In this document: positions 1 through 5,079 of the stretch, piece after piece
Layout of the letters: every line of letters begins with the position of its first letter
Position numbering within the stretch: position 1 is the first letter of the stretch
The notes under the pieces: model-generated
Database searches by the model: none
What the model saw: only the letters and a program-made list of their open reading frames with translations
Told to the model about the DNA's origin: nothing
Assembly (NCBI GenBank): GCA_946479055.1
Contig: CAMLEX010000425.1
Location: 1 to 5,079, forward strand
Reading direction: 5' to 3'
From: an uncultured Bacteroidota bacterium
GTDB taxonomy: Bacteria; Bacteroidota; Bacteroidia; Chitinophagales; Chitinophagaceae
DNA: 5,079 nt
Program-made: the position numbers and the translations under genes

Positions 1-264
1 GTGTTTAACATGTATATCCGTTTCCTGGGCAGGGAAACGATCAAAACAAAGTATGGAAAATTCAGAGCCATCAAGTTCAAACCCTTACTTATAAAGGGAA
101 CTATTTTTGAAGGTGGTGAAAACATGACGGTATGGGTAACCGATGACGATAACCGTGTACCGGTCAGGATAGAAAGTCCTATCTCCGTAGGTAAAGTAAA
201 AATAGATATGATGAGCTATGAAGGCCTGCGCTACCCGATGACCTCCCTTGTTAAAAGACGTTAG
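1..264 (+). CDS. DUF3108 domain protein, C-terminal part (5' end outside window)
   Basis: This is the last 87 residues of a protein whose frame is open to the left edge, so the GTG at position 1 is probably an internal valine and not the start. The sequence is beta-rich. It contains IKTKYGKFRAIKFKPLL (about residues 14-30), then EGGENMTVWVTDDDNRVPVR (37-56) and ESPISVGKVKIDM (58-70). From memory this pattern matches the C-terminal half of DUF3108 proteins of Bacteroidota. These are usually a few hundred residues long, exported, and of unknown function, possibly an envelope beta-sheet protein. Signal peptide and N-terminal half cannot be seen here. The gene ends in TAG at 262-264, which overlaps the stop codon of the convergent hydrolase gene by four bases. 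No terminator hairpin is visible at the junction. Family assignment is fairly confident; function is unknown. Confidence 0.75.
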   Translation: MFNMYIRFLGRETIKTKYGKFRAIKFKPLLIKGTIFEGGENMTVWVTDDDNRVPVRIESPISVGKVKIDMMSYEGLRYPMTSLVKRR

Positions 265-1151
265 ACTTCTTCCAGCTTAAAAAAATTGTTGGGACGTACA
301 CCTCTTTCTGTTTGCTTCAGGTTGCAGCATTCATGAAGCGGATCATGTTCAAAGAAAAGAATGTAATCATTTTCTACAGCTTCTTTCAGGAAAGATTTTT
401 TTTCATTCAAGGTTGTAAGCGGAAACATATCATATGCCATTACATAAGGAATGGGTATATGCCCTTCTGATGGCAAAAGGTCAGCCATGTATACAATCGT
501 TTTGTCTTTGTATTTTATTTGCGGCAGCATCATGCTATTGGTATGGCCATTTACAAATCTTATTTTAATAGAAGCCAATTCCCAGTCTACTGCTGGTAAT
601 ATTTCTGGAACTATCGTAGCCTTCGTGCTGTCAGCTGTCATCTGTATACTATCAACAAATTTCAATTGACCACTTTCTTCAATCGGTAAAATATTTTCTT
701 TTAAAAAAGAAGCTTTTTCCCGGTCGTTGGGATTTGTGGCCCAGTTCCAATGTTGTTTATTGCTCCAGTAAGTTGCATTTTTAAAAGCAGGAACTAATTT
801 ATCTCCTTCTCTTTTTATACTACCACCACAATGATCGAAATGAAGATGGGTAAGAAATACATCAGTGATATCATCCCGGTGAAAACCATATTTGGTTAAT
901 GACTTATCCAATGTATCATCACCATGCAAATAGTAATGCCGAAGAAATTTGGCCTCCTGTTTATCACCCATTCCGTTATCAACAAGTATCAACCTGTTTC
1001 CATCTTCTATCAGCAGGCAACGAAGAGCCCAGGAGCACAAGTTGTTTTCATCCGCTGGATTGAGTTCGTTCCAAATCACTTTAGGCACTACGCCAAACAT
1101 GGCGCCGCCATCGAGTTTAAAATAGCCGGTATTGATGGAGTAAAGTTTCAT
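261..1151 (-). CDS. MBL-fold metallo-hydrolase (lactonase-like)
   Basis: A 296-residue metallo-beta-lactamase-fold hydrolase with no signal peptide, so probably cytoplasmic. The metal site is complete: THLHFDHCGG gives H102, H104, D106 and H107; NGHT gives H203; MADLLPSEGH gives D224; and FFEHD gives H269. This H-x-H-x-D-H / H / D / H set is the dinuclear zinc ligand pattern of AHL-lactonase-like and related hydrolases. VDNGMGDK (57-64) precedes it and is the usual second strand/turn of the fold. Substrate cannot be read from the sequence: a lactone, another ester or a different small metabolite are all possible. The start ATG lies 15 bases after the stop of the upstream transporter gene, without a Shine-Dalgarno motif, which suggests co-transcription. 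Its stop overlaps that of the convergent DUF3108 gene. The frame is intact and full length for the family. Confidence 0.92.
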   Translation of the reverse strand: MKLYSINTGYFKLDGGAMFGVVPKVIWNELNPADENNLCSWALRCLLIEDGNRLILVDNGMGDKQEAKFLRHYYLHGDDTLDKSLTKYGFHRDDITDVFLTHLHFDHCGGSIKREGDKLVPAFKNATYWSNKQHWNWATNPNDREKASFLKENILPIEESGQLKFVDSIQMTADSTKATIVPEILPAVDWELASIKIRFVNGHTNSMMLPQIKYKDKTIVYMADLLPSEGHIPIPYVMAYDMFPLTTLNEKKSFLKEAVENDYILFFEHDPLHECCNLKQTERGVRPNNFFKLEEV

Positions 1152-1166
1152 TGGAGTAATATCTTT

Positions 1167-2609
1167 TTATAAAACAGATGAAGTTTGTTTTTGTTTGGTC
1201 AGAGCGCTGTAAAGCCAGATTAGCCCGATAGCGAAAAAAATAATCAGGGATAGAACTGAATTTTTCATGCTTCCTGTAAATTCCTCAATATATCCGAAAC
1301 TTAATATGCCGATAACCAGGGCCATTTTTTCAGTCAGATCGTAATAACTGAAATAGGAAGCTGTATCCCTTGTTTCCGGCATTAGTTTAGAATAAGTAGA
1401 CCGGCTTAATGATTGTATGCCGCCCATGACAAGACCTACGGCTAATGCTAATCCATAAAAACCATATTCGATCGGTTGTTGTTCCGGCTGCAGTTCCTTT
1501 TGTAAAAAGAGTATCTCACTATCAAGAGAGGCTGTTAAAGATGTATTGTTGTTTTGTTCTGCCTCCAGTTGCTCAGCTTTCAGTTTGTTTATTTTTTCGT
1601 GAAATACATGTAATGATTCTGCCGAGGTAGCGGTACGGTAAGCCGCTATGCAGATGAAGATCCATAACAATACAACGCCCATCAGCACCTTGAGATTTCC
1701 AAATCTGGCAGAGAGGCGGCTCATAACAATAGCACCTGCTATAGCTACTAACTGGATGAGCACAACAGTAATGATCAATTTACTGTCTTCAAGGTTTAAT
1801 AATTTACTGCCAAATAAAGTAGCTGCCAGCATTACTGTTTGTACGCCCATACTATAAAAGAAAAATCCGCGTAGAAATCTTTTTAATACTGGCAGGTGTC
1901 TTACTTCATTAAATACTTTTTTTACTTCGGTAAAGCCATCTCTGAAAATATTTCCTTTTTTTATTTCTTTCTTATCAGGTGCCGGTAAACGGGAGAAAGC
2001 GATTTGGGCGAAGCTTACCCACCATATTCCTACCAGTAAAAAAGTAATCTGTGTGGCTTTGCCTTCGTGGCCTTTCATGAATAGTATTAATGCAAAGCCG
2101 ATTAATTGCATGACCACACTTCCGATATAACCATAAGCAAAACCTTTGGCGCTGATCCGGTCACGATCCTTGGGAGCAGCTATTTCAGGCAGGTAAGCAT
2201 TATAAAATACAAGACTTCCTACAAAACCCATCGCCGCCATCATGAAACAAATAATACCAAAAACTAAATTCGTTTTATCGAAAAAGAAAAGCAGGCTGCA
2301 ACCCAATGCTCCCATATAACAAAAAAAACGCATGAAGTTTTTCTTGTTACCTCTTGTGTCGGCTATAGAAGTAAGAATAGGATAAGAAAGAGCAATCAGG
2401 AGATAGGCCGTAGCGAGAACATAATCATAGAGAGAGGAATTAACAAAATCCCTTCCTAAAAGTCTTACCTTATCATTTCCATTAGCTCCTTTTGTAACAG
2501 CAATGAAATAAATAGGGAAAAAGGTGGTTGTAATAACAAGATTGTAGACGGAATTCGCCCAGTCATACATGGCCCAACCAGTAACTACTTTTTCAGGAGC
2601 CGTTTGCAT
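1167..2609 (-). CDS. MFS transporter, UMF1/Atg22-like family
   Basis: A 480-residue inner-membrane transporter of the major facilitator superfamily. The N terminus (GWAMYDWANSVYNLVITTTF, residues 11-30) is the signature opening of the UMF1 family, related to the fungal vacuolar effluxer Atg22. I infer 12 membrane helices, at about 24-40, 62-82, 95-110, 115-135, 157-180, 187-207, 246-266, 277-298, 307-325, 383-401, 427-445 and 450-470. Loop 2-3 carries the motif-A-like ADTRGNKK (83-90), and PEIAAPKDRDRISAKGFAYG (141-160) follows helix 4. An unusual charged segment, residues 327-382, sits between helices 9 and 10 and looks like a helical hairpin; by this topology it faces the periplasm. The substrate is unknown, since bacterial UMF1 proteins are poorly characterised. 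The gene follows uppP by 84 bases and precedes the hydrolase gene by 15. Its leader is a run of T directly before ATG, with no Shine-Dalgarno. Confidence 0.9.
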   Translation of the reverse strand: MQTAPEKVVTGWAMYDWANSVYNLVITTTFFPIYFIAVTKGANGNDKVRLLGRDFVNSSLYDYVLATAYLLIALSYPILTSIADTRGNKKNFMRFFCYMGALGCSLLFFFDKTNLVFGIICFMMAAMGFVGSLVFYNAYLPEIAAPKDRDRISAKGFAYGYIGSVVMQLIGFALILFMKGHEGKATQITFLLVGIWWVSFAQIAFSRLPAPDKKEIKKGNIFRDGFTEVKKVFNEVRHLPVLKRFLRGFFFYSMGVQTVMLAATLFGSKLLNLEDSKLIITVVLIQLVAIAGAIVMSRLSARFGNLKVLMGVVLLWIFICIAAYRTATSAESLHVFHEKINKLKAEQLEAEQNNNTSLTASLDSEILFLQKELQPEQQPIEYGFYGLALAVGLVMGGIQSLSRSTYSKLMPETRDTASYFSYYDLTEKMALVIGILSFGYIEEFTGSMKNSVLSLIIFFAIGLIWLYSALTKQKQTSSVL

Positions 2610-2625
2610 AAAAAAATGCTTTCAG

Positions 2626-2652
2626 TAAAAATAGGGATTTAGAGGACTCTAA
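2626..2652 (-). promoter_or_regulatory. Candidate weak promoter with a palindrome in its spacer, upstream of the transporter gene
   Basis: Read on the minus strand, TATTTTTA (2633-2626) matches seven of eight positions of the Bacteroidota -7 consensus TAnnTTTG, counting the two free positions, and lies 16 bases before the ATG of the transporter gene. Five bases further upstream is the perfect 6+2+6 palindrome TTAGAGTCCTCTAA (2652-2639), which would fall inside the promoter spacer, where an operator would act. No good TTTG -33 box is present at the expected distance. The palindrome is directly visible; the promoter and operator reading is inference. Confidence 0.25.
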
Positions 2653-2693
2653 TGAAGCTTGTCATCTATGCACAATGCAGGATATTTATGATT

Positions 2694-3518
2694 CTAAGCT
2701 TCTATAAAACCGGTAAATAATAAAATCAATAGAATAATACCAGCAATGATCCGGTACCAGCCAAACACTTTGAAACCATAGACCTTTAAGTAAGTAATAA
2801 AGAAACGGATCGCTAAAATAGCTACAACAAATGCTACTACATTGCCAACAATGAAAGCGATAGTGTTATCCCTGCTTTCTATGATGATTTCATATCCTTT
2901 TCTTGTCAGGCCGCTTTGATCCCATTTTTTTACAAATAAAGAATAGGCTGTTGCCGCAAACATAGTAGGCACAGCGAGGTAAAAAGAAAATTCAGCAGCC
3001 AGGTTACGGGTAAATTTTTGTTGCATACCGCCAATAATAGAAGCAGCGCTGCGGCTTACACCCGGTATCATGGCGATAGTTTGCCAAATCCCGGTTATAA
3101 AAGCTTGGCGATAAGTGATCTGATCGTCTGATTCAATGGTAGGATTATTAAAAGCTCTATCAATAAAAAGCAATATAATACCGCCCAATAGCAACGATAC
3201 AGCAACAGTTGTCGGGCTTTCCAGCAACGCATCTATCTGGTCAGAAAAAAGAAAGCCTAATAACAGCGCAGGTGTCACGCCAACAATTAGTTTTATATAA
3301 AATTGCCAGCGACGGAAATCAAAAAACTTCCTCCAGTATAATACAACTACAGCCAGGATAGCTCCTAATTGAATAGCTACTTCAAACAACTTGGTAAATT
3401 CTTCTTTATGAATACCTAAAAATGAACTGGCAATGATCATATGGCCGGTGGAGGAAACAGGGAGAAATTCTGTCAACCCTTCTACTATCGCGATGATTAT
3501 AGCTTCTATAATGCTCAT
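2694..3518 (-). CDS. uppP: Undecaprenyl-diphosphate phosphatase (UppP/BacA)
   Basis: A 274-residue integral membrane enzyme that removes a phosphate from undecaprenyl diphosphate, regenerating the lipid carrier for peptidoglycan and other envelope glycans. Extra copies give bacitracin resistance in other bacteria. Both catalytic signatures are present: EGLTEFLPVSSTGH at residues 13-26 (E13, E17, S23, G25, H26 matching the essential Glu, Ser and His region) and PGVSRSAASI at 152-161 with R156. The second motif has S160 where most homologues have Thr, a conservative change. Several hydrophobic helices follow (about 220-240 and 254-272). Length is normal. The start ATG at 3518 fits the family N terminus (MSIIEAIIIAIVEG). 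An intrinsic terminator lies 39 bases upstream of this start, so uppP must use read-through or a very close promoter; I see no convincing -7 box. In many Bacteroidota truB follows uppP, but here the next gene is a transporter. Confidence 0.97.
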   Translation of the reverse strand: MSIIEAIIIAIVEGLTEFLPVSSTGHMIIASSFLGIHKEEFTKLFEVAIQLGAILAVVVLYWRKFFDFRRWQFYIKLIVGVTPALLLGFLFSDQIDALLESPTTVAVSLLLGGIILLFIDRAFNNPTIESDDQITYRQAFITGIWQTIAMIPGVSRSAASIIGGMQQKFTRNLAAEFSFYLAVPTMFAATAYSLFVKKWDQSGLTRKGYEIIIESRDNTIAFIVGNVVAFVVAILAIRFFITYLKVYGFKVFGWYRIIAGIILLILLFTGFIEA

Positions 3519-3557
3519 GAAAAATTTTGAAAATTGAGGATGGATTAATTTGAAAAT

Positions 3558-3606
3558 AAAAAAACCGATTTAAAAACTTGACTCATTTTCAAATTTTCAA
3601 ATCGGT
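3558..3606 (-). terminator. Intrinsic terminator after the DUF3098 gene
   Basis: Transcribed leftward, positions 3606-3564 fold into a continuous 17-bp stem with a nine-base loop (AAAATGAGT). The arms are ACCGATTTGAAAATTTG (3606-3590) and CAAGTTTTTAAATCGGT (3580-3564), and the stem ends in a run of seven U counting its last base (3564-3558). Two of the 17 pairs are G-U wobbles that would be A-C mismatches in a rightward transcript, so both the wobbles and the U tract indicate a leftward RNA. The hairpin begins 19 bases after the DUF3098 stop codon, as expected for the end of an ftsX-DUF3098 transcript. The stem is AT-rich, so some read-through into uppP is plausible. Confidence 0.8.
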
Positions 3607-3625
3607 GAAGCTTCAAATTATTTCT

Positions 3626-3865
3626 TTATCCTTTCGGTTTTTTAAAAATAGCATAGATCTCTATCACCAGCCCCGCCAATATCAGGATAGGTGCAATGGT
3701 AATACGGGTAGTACTATACACTTCATCTTTATTAAAAACGTTGGGATCAGTGCTGGCGCCGCCAGCCATCAGGAACATGCCGATCGTGATGACTACCGCA
3801 CCGATCGCCATCCACATGTAGTTGTCCTTTGAAAAGATAGAAGGAGTTGTTTTATTTTCAGCCAT
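3626..3865 (-). CDS. DUF3098 small membrane protein
   Basis: A 79-residue protein with two predicted membrane helices, at about residues 17-36 (MWMAIGAVVITIGMFLMAGG) and 56-74 (ITIAPILILAGLVIEIYAI). They are joined by a polar loop (STDPNVFNKDEVYSTTR, about 38-54), and the protein ends in a basic tail KKPKG. Both ends should be cytoplasmic, with the loop in the periplasm. I recognise this pattern as DUF3098, a family of unknown function found in Bacteroidota, typically encoded just after ftsX as here. Position between ftsX and uppP suggests an accessory role in division or peptidoglycan metabolism, but nothing in the sequence proves it. The leader (GAATAACA before ATG) has no Shine-Dalgarno motif. 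It probably shares the ftsX transcript, which ends at the terminator just downstream. Confidence 0.88.
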   Translation of the reverse strand: MAENKTTPSIFSKDNYMWMAIGAVVITIGMFLMAGGASTDPNVFNKDEVYSTTRITIAPILILAGLVIEIYAIFKKPKG

Positions 3866-3898
3866 TGTTATTCAATTTGGATGCGCAATATAGGTGAA

Positions 3899-4010
3899 AA
3901 GTCGGGAAGTGGAAAAGACCGAAAGTCGGAAGACAGTTCTCAAAACGAAATAGCTTTTCACAAATCGGAAAAATTCTTCCGGACTTTCCGACTCGTGACT
4001 CCTGACTCCC
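3899..4010. repeat. Octamer-based imperfect inverted repeat between ftsX and the DUF3098 gene
   Basis: On the plus strand the left arm is a degenerate tandem array of 8-base units: AAGTCGGG, AAGTGGAA, AAGACCGA, AAGTCGGA (3899-3930). The right arm is pyrimidine-rich, with 6-8-base units TCTTCCGG, ACTTTCCG, ACTCGTG, ACTCCTG, ACTCCC (3975-4010). The core arms 3917-3933 and 3975-3992 are complementary at 15 of 18 aligned positions, with one gap. The outer parts pair less well. The right arm directly abuts the TAA stop codon of ftsX. There is no U tract, so this is not a standard terminator. From memory, similar GACTTTCCGACTTCC-type spacers recur between genes in Chitinophagaceae, suggesting a dispersed intergenic element; this could not be checked here. 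Confidence 0.65.
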
Positions 4011-4883
4011 TTAATACAAATCATCCAGTTTCATCCGCAGGTATTTTAATACACTGCGATGTGTACTGAAAAGGGTAATGCAAATACCCAGGATGATCAG
4101 CCCGATAAAAAGTAAAGCCAGCGTTGTATTATCATGTATGGCTTTCATTTCTGGTAACACTCTTTCTGCTCCGAATATGACCAGGATGACGGCCGCAATA
4201 GCGATAATACCGCTTAAAGCCCCATTGACGATAGCTCTGACATTCATGGGTTTGGCAATGAACCAACGGGTGGCTCCTACCATTTGCATGGTTTTTATGA
4301 GGAAGCGGTTGCTGAACATGGCCAACCGGATCGTATTATCTATTAAGATGATCACTACCAGGGCCAATAGAATGGCCACAGCCAGCAAAATAACACTGAT
4401 TCGTTTAATGTTGTTATTCAGGTTATCAACCAGTGCTTTGGGGTATTCTACATCGCTAATATAGGTTTGTTGTTGCAGGTCAGCCTGTATAGCAGAAAGT
4501 GAATCGCTGTTCATGTATCCCTGCTTCACTTTAAAGTTGATGCTGTTGGGGAGAGGATTTGCGTCTAGTACTTTATCCCAGTTTTCATTTCCATCGCCAA
4601 GATATTTTTTCTTGGCAGATTCTTTGGTAACAAATTCTATCTCTCTTACATAAGGTTTTGCGGAAATATAATCCATCAGTGCAGCGCTGTCTTTGGCGTT
4701 TACATCGCCACGCAGGTAGGCGCCTACTTCCACATTTTCTTTGAAATAATTGCCAAGTTTATTGGCGTTGATCACCAGCCAGCCAATAATCCCCAGCAGG
4801 AATAATACCAGCGTAACGCCCAGGATAGACATGAAATAAGAAGGCTTGCCACGTTTGCCGGAGCTCTTACCTGATTGAGCCAT
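4011..4883 (-). CDS. ftsX: Cell division protein FtsX (permease-like)
   Basis: A 290-residue membrane protein with the FtsX layout. There is a short basic cytoplasmic N terminus (KSSGKRGKPSYF, 6-17), helix 1 (18-40), an extracytoplasmic domain (about 41-160), and three C-terminal helices (about 162-184, 213-238, 254-274). NPLPNS (109-114) matches the conserved NPLP segment of the periplasmic domain. The stretch from D182 to I209, including NTIRLAMFSNRFLI and MVGATRWFI, matches the conserved FtsX cytoplasmic region after helix 2. FtsX works with the ATPase FtsE to activate peptidoglycan hydrolases at the septum. No ftsE end is visible in the 196 bases upstream, so the two genes are not directly adjacent here. 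The start ATG is preceded by an A-rich leader without Shine-Dalgarno, and a candidate promoter lies 35 bases upstream. The gene is first in a probable unit with the DUF3098 gene. Confidence 0.95.
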   Translation of the reverse strand: MAQSGKSSGKRGKPSYFMSILGVTLVLFLLGIIGWLVINANKLGNYFKENVEVGAYLRGDVNAKDSAALMDYISAKPYVREIEFVTKESAKKKYLGDGNENWDKVLDANPLPNSINFKVKQGYMNSDSLSAIQADLQQQTYISDVEYPKALVDNLNNNIKRISVILLAVAILLALVVIILIDNTIRLAMFSNRFLIKTMQMVGATRWFIAKPMNVRAIVNGALSGIIAIAAVILVIFGAERVLPEMKAIHDNTTLALLFIGLIILGICITLFSTHRSVLKYLRMKLDDLY

Positions 4884-4917
4884 AGTATTGATTTTTTTTG
4901 AAATGAATGGGTTGCCG

Positions 4918-4925
4918 CAAATTTA
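4918..4925 (-). promoter_or_regulatory. Candidate ftsX promoter (-7 element TAAATTTG)
   Basis: The minus strand reads TAAATTTG, a perfect match to the Bacteroidota sigma -7 consensus TAnnTTTG, ending 34 bases before the ftsX ATG. This would give a leader of roughly 25-30 bases. The only TTG-like -33 candidate (in GATTG, near 4941-4945) is 15 bases upstream, shorter than the usual spacing. The match is seen directly; activity is inferred. Confidence 0.45.
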
Positions 4926-5079
4926 ACGGATTCATCAGTACAATCAGTATTTTTGCTGCCCATTTAAACGATTGTAACAGGTTGATATTGCCATGTGTAT
5001 AAAAAGATATTTGTTAAAGAAATGTTGAGCCGGCGACAGGAATGCTAGCATCACCTGTTGCGACGCTCCGTTCAGGGTT
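4926..5079. other. Non-coding right edge with GC-richer palindromic segment
   Basis: No credible gene was found here. Two minus-strand frames are open to the edge, but they are short and do not resemble a known protein. On the plus strand GATATTTG (5006-5013) is close to a -7 box, with TTG at 4982-4984 twenty-one bases upstream, so a rightward promoter is possible. From 5026 to the edge GC rises to 32 of 54 bases, clearly above the neighbouring AT-rich sequence. This part contains the perfect palindrome ATGCTAGCAT (5042-5051) inside a 7-bp stem CGACAGG / CCTGTTG (5034-5040 with 5054-5060, one G-U pair). It could be the edge of a dispersed repeat or of a structured RNA cut by the window. Confidence 0.4.

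Noticed and set aside
451..669. A 72-codon plus-strand frame with membrane-like hydrophobic stretches
   Set aside because: It is antisense to the MBL hydrolase gene, in a region where the hydrolase carries its H203 and D224 metal ligands; the hydrophobicity is a codon-complement effect.
2653..2693. Possible terminator after uppP
   Set aside because: Only a very short TGCA-based inverted repeat is present and no U tract follows on the minus strand.
3607..3614. Palindrome GAAGCTTC next to the terminator
   Set aside because: Eight bases only and separate from the terminator stem; a chance palindrome is the simplest explanation.
3899..4010. CRISPR array, because of the regular short repeats
   Set aside because: Units are 6-8 bases, degenerate and contiguous without spacers, and the two halves are inverted relative to each other.
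4078..4464. A 128-codon open frame on the plus strand, antisense to ftsX
   Set aside because: It lies wholly within the well-supported ftsX gene, is rich in Met, Ile and Leu as expected from the complement of membrane-protein codons, and matches no family I know.
4772..4963. A 63-codon minus-strand frame crossing the ftsX start
   Set aside because: It overlaps the first 37 codons of ftsX in another frame and spans the probable ftsX promoter; no domain is recognisable.
5014..5079. Minus-strand frame open from the right edge to a TAA at 5014-5016, possibly the end of a gene
   Set aside because: Only 21 codons are visible, a second minus-strand frame is also open there, and the sequence is palindromic, so coding cannot be supported.

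Overview
The window looks like chromosomal DNA of a member of the Bacteroidota, most likely a Chitinophagaceae-type bacterium. The reasons are the DUF3108 and DUF3098 proteins, which I know essentially from this phylum, the ftsX / DUF3098 / uppP order, AT-rich gene leaders without Shine-Dalgarno motifs, and a TAnnTTTG-type -7 promoter element in front of ftsX. The lineage is inferred from protein families and gene order; no rRNA or other marker is present.

Layout: the left edge holds the 3' end of a rightward DUF3108 gene (1-264). Every other gene points left. In transcription order from the right these are ftsX (4883-4011), a small two-helix DUF3098 membrane protein (3865-3626), the undecaprenyl-diphosphate phosphatase gene uppP (3518-2694), a UMF1/Atg22-type major-facilitator transporter (2609-1167) and a metallo-beta-lactamase-fold hydrolase (1151-261). 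The hydrolase gene ends by overlapping the stop codon of the DUF3108 gene.

ftsX and the DUF3098 gene are separated by a 112-base octamer-based inverted repeat. After the DUF3098 gene comes a strong intrinsic terminator (17-bp stem, U tract), so ftsX-DUF3098 appears to be one transcription unit. uppP then depends on read-through or on a start within about 40 bases. The transporter and the hydrolase are 15 bases apart and are probably co-transcribed, possibly from a weak promoter that carries a 14-bp palindrome in its spacer.

Functionally, the right half is cell-envelope housekeeping: FtsX controls septal peptidoglycan hydrolysis and UppP recycles the lipid carrier for peptidoglycan synthesis. 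The left half is a transporter/hydrolase pair with unknown substrates. The rightmost 150 bases are non-coding as far as can be seen and end in a GC-richer palindromic segment that may be the edge of a dispersed repeat or structured RNA. I do not see a mobile element, CRISPR array, RNA gene or clear novel system. The most interesting signals are the intergenic repeat, the terminator with a competing fold, and an extra helical-hairpin loop in the transporter.
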